A stretch of 64,000 bases of DNA from the NCBI RefSeq assembly GCF_000317635.1, contig NC_019779.1, positions 1-64,000 of the forward strand, written 5' to 3'. Made by a program: the position numbers and the translations under genes. This DNA comes from Halothece sp. PCC 7418 (lineage in GTDB: Bacteria; Cyanobacteriota; Cyanobacteriia; Cyanobacteriales; Rubidibacteraceae). The stretch's first letter is position 1. Each line of letters opens with the position of its first letter. Of this stretch, positions 55,638 to 64,000 are shown piece by piece. The notes below the pieces were generated by a model. It did no database searches and was not told the origin of the DNA. It saw only the letters and a program-made list of their open reading frames with translations.

Positions 55638-56459
55638 ATGCGTCAGACTCTCTTATCTCGTTGGGAAGGGGCTTTGCTCGGGAGTACACTTCCTAAAATT
55701 AAAACGCCTTCTGCATCAGAAAAGGTCAAAACTTGGGGAGAAAAGCAGGCACAGGGGATTCGGGAATTAGCAGAAACGGGTGAGTGGTCTCCCACCTTGG
55801 AAAATCATCACGATCGCGCCAGTGAAATTTTAGTGTTAGGGTTGCCTCTAATCTTGTTTTTCAGCGATCAACCCGAAAGATTAGAGGAGCAATTGAAGAA
55901 AATTGGGCAACAGCCAGAGAATACTCTCACCATCTCGGCGATCATCGCCTATGCTAGGGCAATCACTTGGGGAGTCCAAGAAACCTTATCGGGAAAACTC
56001 CTTTTTCACAATTTAAGGGAAACCCTGAATTGTCCAGAAAGTTACAAAGTTTTAGAAACGCTACAAGACAGTCTAGAACAAGGAAACACTTTACAGCAAA
56101 CTAGACTAAAATTACCTCTAACTTGCCAAGAGATTTGGTTGGCTCTATACTGTTTTGCGATGACCTCGGAAAATTTAACCCTAAGTGTGAGGAGGGTAGA
56201 AAAGAGTAAGGGGTCAGATACGGCTATTTTAGCTTTAGTCGGGGCTTTATCAGGAGTGCATAATGGGGTGAATGCAATTCCTGTCTCTTGGCGTTGTCGA
56301 TTGCAAAAAGAGAGAACAGCATGGAAAGAAAACTTGAGATTAATGTGGGCCACTTGGTCAGGGAGCTATAAATTTGGTACGCTTGATCCGCGTTTGGAAC
56401 AAAATGCGATGACCATTACTTCCTCTGGAGTGATTCAACCCCGCCAACAGAAACCTTAA
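55638..56459 (+). CDS. ADP-ribosylglycohydrolase-like protein, degenerate
   Basis: A 273-residue helical protein. The C-terminal segment GSDTAILALVGALSGVHNGV then AIPVSWR matches the ADP-ribosylglycohydrolase (DraG/ARH) signature. However, the usual N-terminal metal-binding GDALG and TDDT motifs are absent (here WEGALLGS and LPLILFFSD), and the C-terminal GGDTDT is reduced to GSDTA. So activity is doubtful. It starts 3 bp after aroQ and is probably co-transcribed. Confidence 0.68.
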   Translation: MRQTLLSRWEGALLGSTLPKIKTPSASEKVKTWGEKQAQGIRELAETGEWSPTLENHHDRASEILVLGLPLILFFSDQPERLEEQLKKIGQQPENTLTISAIIAYARAITWGVQETLSGKLLFHNLRETLNCPESYKVLETLQDSLEQGNTLQQTRLKLPLTCQEIWLALYCFAMTSENLTLSVRRVEKSKGSDTAILALVGALSGVHNGVNAIPVSWRCRLQKERTAWKENLRLMWATWSGSYKFGTLDPRLEQNAMTITSSGVIQPRQQKP

Positions 56460-56481
56460 AATTAAAAATTATTCAGGAGTC

Positions 56482-58917
56482 GTGCCAGCTGGTGGAATGG
56501 CACAACTGAATCTAGCTCCGCAAGGCGATTTAAAGCTGATGAAACATTCTCCCAGTATTACTCATCGACTCGCTCATCATCCTCGAAATCGGCTTTCCTT
56601 ACAGCAATGGCTAGGAAAACAAATCACGGCGATTTTTACTTCTGGTTCGTGGTTAATTTTTCTTCTGGCTGTACTCAGCTTAACAGGAGTGGTCGGGAAT
56701 CGGTTGTATAATCAGCCTCAATTGGCAATTGGGACAAAAGCTCCCGAAACGATTATTGCTCCCTCTCAAGTCAATATTAAAGATGATTTGAAAACGGCTC
56801 AAAAGCAGGAAACCGCGCGATCGCGCTTAACGCCAATTTTAAAGGTGGATCAGGGAAAAAATGAAGCCATTCTCCGTAGTTTGAACAGCAAACTCGATGC
56901 TTTATCGGCACAACGAGAACAAGCAGGAGCGGTTCTTTTTGCCCCCACCAAGCAATTATCGGAATCGGTACAGGTTTATCTTCGGACTTGTTCTCAAACG
57001 GCTTGGGAAAGCCTTTTAAGCAATTTAGATTCAACTTCTCCTCAAGGACAATCCCTTTCTGAACAAGCACAGTCACAACTGGCTCAACTCTCAGAAGACT
57101 TATCCTCCTCAGAATTTTCCCAGTTATTAAGCCAAATTGAGCAAGCTCGCCAGCAATACCGCACCACGTTATATAGTACAGCCACGATTCATGATCAGGA
57201 AACCAGTTGGCTCAGTTCTACGCAACGTCGGGTGTTGTTAAGTTTGTCTCCTTCTGATTGGCAAACCACTCGCACCGCGATTGAAAAAACGGCCCGTCAA
57301 ATGCTCGCGCAAGGGATTGCACCAGGGTTACCGCCATCGGTTTTCCGATCCGCAATTCCTTTACAACTAGAGGAAAAAGTTCCAGCAAGCGCGATCGCGC
57401 TATCGAGTGAAATCTTAAGAGAAACTCTCACGCCTAATTTAGTGGAAGATACCCCCCAAACCGAACGTCGTGCAGAGGCGATTGCATCAGCGGTCGATCC
57501 AGTGATGCTGCGGGTGGAAGCTGGAGAAGCAATTGTCACTTCAGGAGAGGTGATTAGTCGGGAACAGTTTTTGCTGTTGGATGCGTTAGGTTTGAGTCAA
57601 CGAGGGGTGAGTTGGGATGGTTTGTTTCTGTGTGGAATGTTTGTCACAGGCGCGATCGCGCTGTTTTGGTGGGTGAAACGGGTTGTCAAACGGCAACTGC
57701 GACGACGAGATCAAATCCTGCTCATTTTGCTTAGTGTGGCAAGCCCCCTGTTATTAATGCTTGGTGTCCCTTATTCCTGCTTACCCGCAGTGGGGTTACT
57801 CGTCAGCAGTTTTTATGGGCCAAGTTTAGCCTTAACTCAAGTCAGCTTAGTGACAGGGCTAGAAGTTTATACCCTGTTGAGCGGTCAGAGTGTTCCGGTT
57901 GCTTGGGAGGCTCTGATTACAGGTGCAGTAGGCGGTTTATTAGCTGCGGGAATTGCGGGACGGCTGCGATCGCGTGAGGAGTTAGCTCTTTTAGGAGGCG
58001 CGATCGGCTTAGTGGAAGGGGCAGTTTATTTGCTGCTCGGTTTAATTCTAAACACAATGGGGGAAACGATTTGGTATGCGATGCTACCAGATGCCGTGAT
58101 TTATGGCTTATCGGGATTAGTTTGGAGTATTGTTGCTTTTGGGGTTTCTCCTTATCTCGAACGTTTCTTTGATTTAGTCACACCGATCCGTTTAGCAGAA
58201 TTAGCCAATCCCAATCGCCCCTTATTACAGCGTTTAGCCATTGAAGCCCCAGGCACGTTTCAACATACCTTATTTGTCGCTTCCTTAGCCGAAGCAGCAG
58301 CGCGAGAATTGAATTGTAATGTGGAATTAGTCCGTGCGGGGACGCTTTATCATGATATTGGCAAAATGCACGACCCCCTAGGCTTTATTGAAAACCAAAT
58401 GGGTTGTAAAAATAAGCATGATGAGATCAATGATCCTTACGCCAGTGCCAAAATTATTAAAAAGCACGTTAGCGAAGGCTTAGTGATGGCGCGTCGTTGT
58501 GGGCTACCGAAAGCGATTCAAGATTTTATTCCTGAACATCAAGGAACATTACTGATTTCTTACTTTTATTTTCAAGCGCAAAAGGAGAGTCAAGAAACCG
58601 TTTTAGAAAGTGATTTTCGTTATGACGGACCGACTCCCCAATCGCGAGAAACGGGGATTGTGATGTTAGCGGATGGCTGTGAAGCTGCGCTGCGATCGCT
58701 GAGTGATGTTTCTCCCGAAAAAGCATTAGCAATGGTGAATAAAATTATCCGATCGCGCTGGCAAGATAATCAATTAAAAGATGCTAACTTAACCCGCACT
58801 GAACTGAAAAAAGTTGCTCAAGTTTTTGTTAGAGTTTGGCAACAAACCAATCACAAACGTATTGCTTATCCTAAAGCTGCTCTCGATGCTAAATATTCTT
58901 CTTCTTTGAAAAAGTAA
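56482..58917 (+). CDS. 7TM HD-domain phosphodiesterase (PgpH-like)
   Basis: An 811-residue membrane protein. After a first membrane helix (about 50-70) comes an extracytoplasmic helical domain (about 90-370), then about seven membrane helices (about 380-560), then a cytoplasmic HD domain with HTLFVASLAEAAARELNCN, LYHDIGKMHDP and FIPEHQGTLL. This layout is that of PgpH c-di-AMP phosphodiesterases. The start is uncertain: GTG 56482 is very close to AGGAG; ATG 56497 and ATG 56539 are alternatives. Confidence 0.85.
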   Translation: MPAGGMAQLNLAPQGDLKLMKHSPSITHRLAHHPRNRLSLQQWLGKQITAIFTSGSWLIFLLAVLSLTGVVGNRLYNQPQLAIGTKAPETIIAPSQVNIKDDLKTAQKQETARSRLTPILKVDQGKNEAILRSLNSKLDALSAQREQAGAVLFAPTKQLSESVQVYLRTCSQTAWESLLSNLDSTSPQGQSLSEQAQSQLAQLSEDLSSSEFSQLLSQIEQARQQYRTTLYSTATIHDQETSWLSSTQRRVLLSLSPSDWQTTRTAIEKTARQMLAQGIAPGLPPSVFRSAIPLQLEEKVPASAIALSSEILRETLTPNLVEDTPQTERRAEAIASAVDPVMLRVEAGEAIVTSGEVISREQFLLLDALGLSQRGVSWDGLFLCGMFVTGAIALFWWVKRVVKRQLRRRDQILLILLSVASPLLLMLGVPYSCLPAVGLLVSSFYGPSLALTQVSLVTGLEVYTLLSGQSVPVAWEALITGAVGGLLAAGIAGRLRSREELALLGGAIGLVEGAVYLLLGLILNTMGETIWYAMLPDAVIYGLSGLVWSIVAFGVSPYLERFFDLVTPIRLAELANPNRPLLQRLAIEAPGTFQHTLFVASLAEAAARELNCNVELVRAGTLYHDIGKMHDPLGFIENQMGCKNKHDEINDPYASAKIIKKHVSEGLVMARRCGLPKAIQDFIPEHQGTLLISYFYFQAQKESQETVLESDFRYDGPTPQSRETGIVMLADGCEAALRSLSDVSPEKALAMVNKIIRSRWQDNQLKDANLTRTELKKVAQVFVRVWQQTNHKRIAYPKAALDAKYSSSLKK

Positions 58918-59008
58918 TCATCAGCAACCCCGTACCAGCACAGTCATGGCAGAGTGGGCATTGCCCACCCTACTTCTACTAACAAAGAACGAAGAACAAA
59001 TAACAAAT

Positions 59009-59326
59009 TTAAAGCAATTTTTCTAACTCAGAAATCAATTGTTCATTACTCCGCATTCCTTCAAAGCGTTGGGCGGGTTTGCCGTCTTTAAATAGGATGA
59101 GCGTGGGTAAAGCAAGGATCTGATATTCAGAGGCAATGTCAGGATATTTATCGGTGTCGATTTTAACCACGGTTAAACGGTCATGAAACTGCTTTTTCAC
59201 TGCATCTAATACAGGTGACATCATTTGACAGGGACCACACCAAACCGCATAAAAATCGACTAAAACGGGAGTGGGAGACTCAGTGAGCAGTTCGGAAAAA
59301 CTGTTATATTGTTTTTTAACTGCCAT
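59009..59326 (-). CDS. trxA: thioredoxin
   Basis: A 105-residue thioredoxin with redox motif WCGPC (DFYAVWCGPCQMMSPVL), cis-Pro segment LALPTLILFKDG and normal length. Cytoplasmic disulfide reductant. It lies downstream of the channel-protein gene, separated by a terminator hairpin, so it probably has its own promoter. Confidence 0.94.
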   Translation of the reverse strand: MAVKKQYNSFSELLTESPTPVLVDFYAVWCGPCQMMSPVLDAVKKQFHDRLTVVKIDTDKYPDIASEYQILALPTLILFKDGKPAQRFEGMRSNEQLISELEKLL

Positions 59327-59383
59327 AACCCATTATTCTCCTTATTTTGAGGCTTTTGTCTTAATTTTACAGCAATTTTCGGA

Positions 59384-59410
59384 GAAAAAAAGCCCCGAAT
59401 TAATCGGAGC
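59384..59410 (-). terminator. terminator downstream of the TM-helix-repeat channel gene
   Basis: On the minus strand GCTCCGA and TCGGGGC form a 7-bp stem (one G-U pair) followed by a run of seven T. It ends the transcript of the gene at 59439-61058 ahead of trxA. Confidence 0.75.
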
Positions 59411-59438
59411 AATGATTAAGATTACTTTTAGTTGAACT

Positions 59439-61058
59439 CTAATCGTTGTTGTTTTCAGAAGACTTAAAATTATTAAGCCATTCTCGGACTTGTTCGGCTG
59501 CAATCTCGCGAGAGCCTAAACCAAAAGCCAGCGCGATCGCGACTGCAATCGAACCTAAGAGTAAACCAAAGGCTAAATTAACAATATTAGGAGCAATTCC
59601 CATTTGTTGCAGTCCCATCGCCAAACTAAAGGCAATAATCACGATGCGGGCGGTTTGAGCTAGGGTATTACTTTGCTGCATTCCCGAACTGAGAATAAGA
59701 TTAAACGCAAGGTTGGCAAAATATAAGCCCACTGCAAAAACAATCAAACCAGCAATGATTTGACCCGAAACGAGGACAATGCCACTGACTAACTCGGTTA
59801 ATGCAGGAATATCTAGAATATTCACGGCTGCAAGAGTGGCAAATAGCATAATCCCCACCAGCGTGATAATTCCCATTAATTCTGAGGGAGTGCGCTGCTG
59901 GAGAGGAGATTGGGCTGTCCGTTGTTGGGTTTGTTGGGTGAGAACGGTTTCCGCTTCTTGTTCGTCTTGAGGACGTTGTAAACCTAGCCAAGTAAAGAGA
60001 TTATCAAACCCGACGTTAGAGAGAATATTGCTGACAAATTCACAAATATACTGGGCGAGGAAGTAAGAAATAATCAGGATTAACGCTGCGGTGAAGATCT
60101 TGGGTAAAGCGTTAAGAATTTGATCCAGCATGGCAATCGCAGGTTCGGAAATGGCTTCCACTTTTAAGGCTTCTAGCCCCGCGATCGCGACAGGAATTAA
60201 AATCAGCACATAAACTAACGTCCCCACAATCCAAGATAAAGATTGCGTTTCCCCTGTTCCTGATAAGCCTAAGCGGTTTCCTAACTGATCGGACCCCGTA
60301 CTGGCTAAAAGATTGGTGACAACTCTTCGGACAACTTGTGCAATCAACCAACCAATAAAGACAATTAAGAACGCTGCCAAAATATTAGGCAGAATGGAAA
60401 GGATGCGGTTAACAAGCTCTTGAACTGGGCGTAACGTTCCTTCTAACTGTAAGGTACTGAGAATGGAAGGGAGAAACAGGAGGAAAATGAACCAATAGAG
60501 GGTATTGCCAATGGTGTCACTTAAGGTGAGTTCACTATCGGGTGTTCCCAGTTGTTCTCCAAAACGCTGATCAATATCGAAGGTTCGTAAAATCCGCACC
60601 ACTAAAATTCTCACCAACGTTGCTAATAACCAAGCAATTCCGAGGAGAATGACAGCAGCACCGATTTGCGGTAAGAAACCTGTAATTTCATTGAGCAGGG
60701 TATTTAAAGGTTCTGAAACTGCTTCCAGTTGTAACCGTTGCAGTGCAGCAACAACCACAAATAACAGAATCAGCCAATAGACAACATCTGCCGTCCATTT
60801 TTCGATGGGAATGGGTTCATCCCCTTGTTGTCCAGTGAGCCAAGTGGCAATGCGGTTATCGATTTCGGTGCGTTTGAGAAGACCACGCACAATGCCAGCG
60901 ACTCCCCAAGCAACAATCCAGCCAACGACGAGGATTAGGATTGCATAAACAAAACTTCTAGAATCTTGTAAGACTTGAGAGATTAAATCACCGACACTAT
61001 TCTGGGCAAGTAAGATTGGGGGTTGTGTTATTACCATTGCTAGATTAGAGAGAACCAT
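59439..61058 (-). CDS. TM-helix-repeat (MscS-related) membrane protein
   Basis: A 539-residue protein made of repeated units of two or three membrane helices, each followed by a short amphipathic segment (YAILILVVGWIVAWGVAGIV then RGLLKRTEIDNRIATWL; ILAAFLIVFIGWLIAQVVRR). This is the conserved TM helix repeat found in mechanosensitive-channel-related proteins. The classical MscS pore and beta domains are not evident. A Q/T-rich loop (TQQTQQRTAQSPLQQR) lies near residue 390. Confidence 0.8.
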   Translation of the reverse strand: MVLSNLAMVITQPPILLAQNSVGDLISQVLQDSRSFVYAILILVVGWIVAWGVAGIVRGLLKRTEIDNRIATWLTGQQGDEPIPIEKWTADVVYWLILLFVVVAALQRLQLEAVSEPLNTLLNEITGFLPQIGAAVILLGIAWLLATLVRILVVRILRTFDIDQRFGEQLGTPDSELTLSDTIGNTLYWFIFLLFLPSILSTLQLEGTLRPVQELVNRILSILPNILAAFLIVFIGWLIAQVVRRVVTNLLASTGSDQLGNRLGLSGTGETQSLSWIVGTLVYVLILIPVAIAGLEALKVEAISEPAIAMLDQILNALPKIFTAALILIISYFLAQYICEFVSNILSNVGFDNLFTWLGLQRPQDEQEAETVLTQQTQQRTAQSPLQQRTPSELMGIITLVGIMLFATLAAVNILDIPALTELVSGIVLVSGQIIAGLIVFAVGLYFANLAFNLILSSGMQQSNTLAQTARIVIIAFSLAMGLQQMGIAPNIVNLAFGLLLGSIAVAIALAFGLGSREIAAEQVREWLNNFKSSENNND

Positions 61059-61370
61059 CTTTCTGCATTAGGTTAAGAGTTGTACAGTTGTTTTGAGATT
61101 AAGACGCTATTCATAGAATGATTCAGATGAGTCGGGGAAAAAATGCCCTTTCTCAACGAATTGGCTTTATTTTAGTATGAAAATCTAGTTCTACAACATT
61201 AAAAGCCAAAAATACGACTCGTGAGATAAATTCTCTGATAATCTTGCTGTATAAAATATAAAAAATTTTATCGGTATTCCCGTTAGAATTAGAAATCAAT
61301 AAATGGTTAATCCAGATTTTTTAGAATTGATGGGAAGGGAGAAAATGATGTTGTCTTAAAGTTACAGTTA
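61059..61370. other. divergent promoter region, no gene seen
   Basis: 312 bp between two divergent genes. It contains an AT-rich palindromic stretch around 61251-61270 (ATAAAAT against ATTTTAT) and a GAAGGGAG site near 61333 that leads only to an 18-codon frame. No RNA gene or repeat family member is visible. Confidence 0.4.
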
Positions 61371-61835
61371 ATGAAAGATTATAAAGTATTTGAACAATCC
61401 ATTCAGATTAATGCTAGTGCCGTTATGGTGGAGCAATGTATCAGCGATCGCGCGTTAATGCACCGTTGGTTGAATCCCCGTTTACGCTGCGAACCGATTG
61501 GAGAGTGGGATACTAAACTGGGCAGTCGCAGTCGGTTTATTATTGATTTACCTGGCATCCAACCGACGCTGAAAAATACCGTTGTCGAGCGAGAACCTGG
61601 GTTGATTGTCTGGGAGTTTGTGGGCTTTTTTCAAGGGCGCGATCGCTGGGAATGTCAACCGAACCAAGATGGAACGAAACTCATCAACCGTTTTGAGTTC
61701 AAAATCCCCAATCCCCTGATCAAAGTTGGCTTTGAACTGTTTGCAGCCCGTTTAACACAACAAGATATGTCCGCCCAACTCCGTCGCCTGAAACGAGTGG
61801 CGGAAAGCCTTTATATTCAAAGTGGCTTACAGTAA
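61371..61835 (+). CDS. SRPBCC (START-like) family protein
   Basis: A 154-residue protein with the helix-grip pattern: an N-terminal strand (VFEQSIQINASAVMVEQCIS), a central W-rich strand set (PGLIVWEFVGFFQGRDRWEC) and a C-terminal long helix (LTQQDMSAQLRRLKRVAESL). The family binds hydrophobic ligands in a deep pocket, and some members act as cyclases. No ligand can be predicted. Complete at both ends. Confidence 0.78.
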   Translation: MKDYKVFEQSIQINASAVMVEQCISDRALMHRWLNPRLRCEPIGEWDTKLGSRSRFIIDLPGIQPTLKNTVVEREPGLIVWEFVGFFQGRDRWECQPNQDGTKLINRFEFKIPNPLIKVGFELFAARLTQQDMSAQLRRLKRVAESLYIQSGLQ

Positions 61836-61869
61836 TTCGTTCTTCGTTCACCCTCTCTCCCCCTCTTCA

Positions 61870-62685
61870 TTACTGGGGTGTGATCTGACGCAGTAGCAGT
61901 TGAATCATACTGGCATCAGAAGCATCAGGGAAATGGGCGAGATAGGTTTTGAGATCAGCAATGGCTTGGGGAATCTGTCCGAGTTGATAGGATAAAAGCC
62001 CGCGATCGCGCTGTTCGGTAATTGCATCAGGGAACACTAACAATAACCGTTCAATAATGCTTAACGCCCGTTCCACATCTTGGTGGTTAATGTAAATTAG
62101 TTTCAGATTGGTCAGCATTCGTCCGATAAACTCTCGTTTGCTGACTGCTTCTAAAAATTCAGGTTCTAGCGCGATCGGTTGCTGATAAATTTCTTGTAGG
62201 CGGTTTGCACAATCTTGGGGAAATAAGACTTCTCCCTTATGAAACGCATCCACAAAAATCCCAGCATCCTTAAAATCAGGGCGGATTAAAAAATGTCCAG
62301 GCATCCCAATCCCCACCATCGGAAACTCAATGCGGTGGGCAACTTCTAAATACACTAACGCCAATGTAATCGGAATCCCCGTGCGACGTGCCATGACTTC
62401 ATTCAAGAAGCTATTGCACGGATCATAATAATCCTCTTCGTTGCCTTGGAAGCCTAACTCTTCATATAAAAACTGATTCAGAGTTTGAATCACCCGCAAA
62501 GGATACCGTTCGTCAGGGAGTAATTCCTGCACCTGTTGCGCCCACTGATCCAATTGTGCCAAATAGAAATCAACGTCTAAATCAGGGGTTTCCTCTTGGG
62601 CAATATACAGGGCAACCTTTGCCAAATTAATCTCTTCATCTGGCAGCGTCATTTCTTGAGCAAACTTTTCCCTGGCTATTGACAT
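61870..62685 (-). CDS. SirB1-like transglutaminase-fold / TPR protein
   Basis: A 271-residue protein. The N-terminal two thirds match the SirB1/transglutaminase-like family (YDPCNSFLNEVMARRTGIPI, then GMPGHFLIRP), and the C-terminal part forms tetratricopeptide-like repeats (VERALSIIERLLLVFPD; GQIPQAIADLKTYLAHFPDA). The catalytic triad of true transglutaminases is not complete in this family, so a structural role is likely. ATG 62685 overlaps the recR stop by one base (TGATG), indicating translational coupling. Confidence 0.82.
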   Translation of the reverse strand: MSIAREKFAQEMTLPDEEINLAKVALYIAQEETPDLDVDFYLAQLDQWAQQVQELLPDERYPLRVIQTLNQFLYEELGFQGNEEDYYDPCNSFLNEVMARRTGIPITLALVYLEVAHRIEFPMVGIGMPGHFLIRPDFKDAGIFVDAFHKGEVLFPQDCANRLQEIYQQPIALEPEFLEAVSKREFIGRMLTNLKLIYINHQDVERALSIIERLLLVFPDAITEQRDRGLLSYQLGQIPQAIADLKTYLAHFPDASDASMIQLLLRQITPQ

Positions 62686-63281
62686 CACTCTAAATCTCTT
62701 CGTCCTTCTAACGCCCGTGCAAGCGTAATTTCATCAGCATATTCTAAATCCCCCCCCATTGGCAAACCAAAGGCAATGCGAGTGACACGAGTAAAAGGTT
62801 TTAACAATTGACCCAAATATAGAGTGGTTGTATCTCCTTCCACACTAGGGCTAATGGCAAGAATGACCTCTTTTACCTTCTCTTGACTCACTCGTTCCAC
62901 TAACGGTTGAATGTGCAGTTGTTCGGGACCAATCCCATCCATCGGAGAAATCACCCCCCCGAGGACATGATATTTCCCAGAATATTCTCGGGTTTTTTCT
63001 AAAGCAATCACATCCCGAGAATCAGAGACGACACAAATGGTACTGTCATCACGGTTAGAGTTGCTGCAAATTTCACAAACTGAATCAGCACTGAGATGAA
63101 AGCAAACCCGACATAACCCGATTTGTTTTTTCGCTTCAATCAGGGCTTTTGCCAGGGCTTCGACTTCTGCTTCGGGGCGTTTTAAGATATGAAAAGCAAG
63201 ACGTTGGGCGGTTTTCGGACCAACACCAGGTAAGCCTTGTAATCGTTCAATGAGACGAGCCAGGGGTGGGGTGTAGTTCGT
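62685..63281 (-). CDS. recR: recombination protein RecR with non-canonical start
   Basis: A 198-residue RecR if read from ACG 63281. The frame gives [31 protein letters not shown], a C4 zinc finger ([16 protein letters not shown]) and a Toprim domain ([29 protein letters not shown]). No ATG, GTG or TTG exists between the upstream in-frame stop (63297-63299) and GTG 63011, which would remove the helix-hairpin-helix and zinc finger. GGAGAG lies 6 bp before the ACG, so ACG (or a miscalled ATG) is the best start. RecR works with RecO/RecF in gap repair. Confidence 0.85.
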   Translation of the reverse strand, partial: TNYTPPLARLIERLQGLPGVGPKTAQRLAFHILKRPEAEVEALAKALIEAKKQIGLCRVCFHLSADSVCEICSNSNRDDSTICVVSDSRDVIALEKTREYSGKYHVLGGVISPMDGIGPEQLHIQPLVERVSQEKVKEVILAISPSVEGDTTTLYLGQLLKPFTRVTRIAFGLPMGGDLEYADEITLARALEGRRDLE

Positions 63282-63403
63282 AGTTTTCTCTCCAATTCAT
63301 CTAACTTTGATCGTAACAGGAACTTGCTCACTCTAGAGTAGGAGTTATCGGAAGAAAAAGATGAGTATAATTAAACAGAATTTAAATTATTGGAGTCTCT
63401 CAG

Positions 63404-63559
63404 TATAGCGTTTCTTAGTCTGTTGAGGTACAAAGCAAGTCGGTGGACGTTCATGGTTCATGGTTCATGGTTCGTGGTTCATTGATTAACAACCAACAAA
63501 GAACAAAGAACGAAGAACAAAAATTTAGAATGTACCTCATGAATTCGAGAACTGCTATA
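63404..63559. repeat. MITE-like element, copy C
   Basis: A 156 bp copy. The left end is TATAGCGTTTCTTAGTCTG to TGAGGTAC; the right end is GTACCTCATGAATTCG to ACTGCTATA. The core has the same GGTTCAT heptamers. It directly abuts the CheR-like pseudogene fragment, so it may have inserted into that gene or its promoter. Confidence 0.85.
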
Positions 63560-63840
63560 TATCTCTTCTGAGCAAATTCAAGAAATTTTAAATACCTTAA
63601 ATCAGCGAGATAAGTTTGATTTTTCTTACTGCAAAATTAGCACCTTAAAGCGTCGCATTGATCGGCGCTGTTCTTTTTAGTAATGCCATTAAATTCACCT
63701 CTGAAACGGGTCAAATAACCTTAAAAACGGAAATTAAACCCCTGGAAACACAGTGGCAAGGGCAACAAAAACCTACTGTTACCCTTACAGGTGGAAATTG
63801 ATGACTCTTGTCGCGGCGTTGGCGGTAAAAAATGTTGCTT
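63560..63840 (+). pseudogene. fragments of a CheR / histidine-kinase hybrid gene
   Basis: The first piece (63564-63680) reads SEQIQEILNTLNQRDKFDFS then YCKISTLKRRIDRR and a stop, like the N-terminal domain of CheR methyltransferases. The second piece, in another frame (to about 63801), reads FSNAIKFTSETGQITLKTEI, the N box region of a histidine-kinase ATPase. A third frame gives VEIDDSCRGVG, the next ATPase segment. An internal deletion and two frame shifts make it non-functional. The remaining 63841-64000 shows nothing I can support. Confidence 0.7.
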
Positions 63841-64000
63841 GTTAGCTAGGCATTGCATAAACTTTAAAATATGGTGTTTACTTGAAGCGTAGATTTCTAT
63901 CTATAAATTCAGCGAAAGCAGCTCCAAGACACAACCACTGTTCTGAAGCTACTACACACATCACACAGAGAGATTTTCGTCAGGTGTTCCCTTCGATACA

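Noticed and set aside
59701-59991. 96-codon antisense/offset frame in the channel gene
   Set aside because: Shadow frame; the main frame shows regular membrane-helix repeats.

Overview
The window looks like chromosomal DNA of a cyanobacterium. It carries the photosystem I gene psaD, a PAP/fibrillin protein, an LPA1/Rep27-like (DUF3493) protein and DUF1822 proteins, and the octamer GCGATCGC (HIP1) recurs throughout. The genus cannot be fixed from sequence reading alone; a moderately AT-rich unicellular cyanobacterium would fit.

Layout. Positions 1-11.6 kb are mostly housekeeping: DUF3493, gamma-carbonic-anhydrase-like, corA, dnaA, a glycosyltransferase, purD, mutS, fibrillin, a GNAT enzyme and msrA. 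Positions 11.7-14.7 kb (minus strand) hold an SPL-type radical SAM gene followed by an AT-rich gene that joins an N-terminal propeller-like region to a methyltransferase domain. Positions 14.9-24.5 kb (plus strand) form a probable conflict cassette: a sigma-like regulator, a DUF1822 protein, a degenerate nuclease-like protein, a stand-alone copy of the DUF1822 C-terminal domain, and a 1541-residue CHAT-NACHT protein. A DUF4258 gene follows. Positions 25.3-37.7 kb are one long, tightly packed operon: a TerY-like vWA protein, a PP2C phosphatase, a kinase with a zinc ribbon, an SF1 helicase, a protein with an RX4H (HEPN-like) C-terminus, a coiled-coil/McrB-type ATPase, and a DUF2357 protein with a zinc ribbon. 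I consider this the strongest candidate for an unusual system here: a TerY phosphorylation triad wired to DNA or RNA processing machinery, probably antiphage. Positions 37.7-39.8 kb are a graveyard: an IscB HNH fragment, an AbgT fragment, a palindromic repeat and a broken coiled-coil gene, together with an intact OB-fold membrane protein and an intronless tRNA-Leu(UAA).

From 40 kb on the content is housekeeping again: a GntR regulator, psaD, a serine hydrolase, a membrane protein, an ABC transporter plus methyltransferase, rplU-rpmA, pstS, a GH13 amylase with an apparent frameshift, a hydrolase, a histidine kinase/response regulator pair, aroQ, an ADP-ribosylglycohydrolase-like gene, a PgpH-like HD phosphodiesterase, trxA, a TM-helix-repeat channel protein, an SRPBCC protein, a SirB1-like protein, and recR with no normal start codon. 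The right edge holds fragments of a CheR/histidine-kinase gene.

Three copies of a 156-179 bp MITE-like element with about 28 bp terminal inverted repeats and a heptanucleotide core lie at 4.8, 51.8 and 63.4 kb. All functional assignments come from motif recognition by eye; no database search was run.
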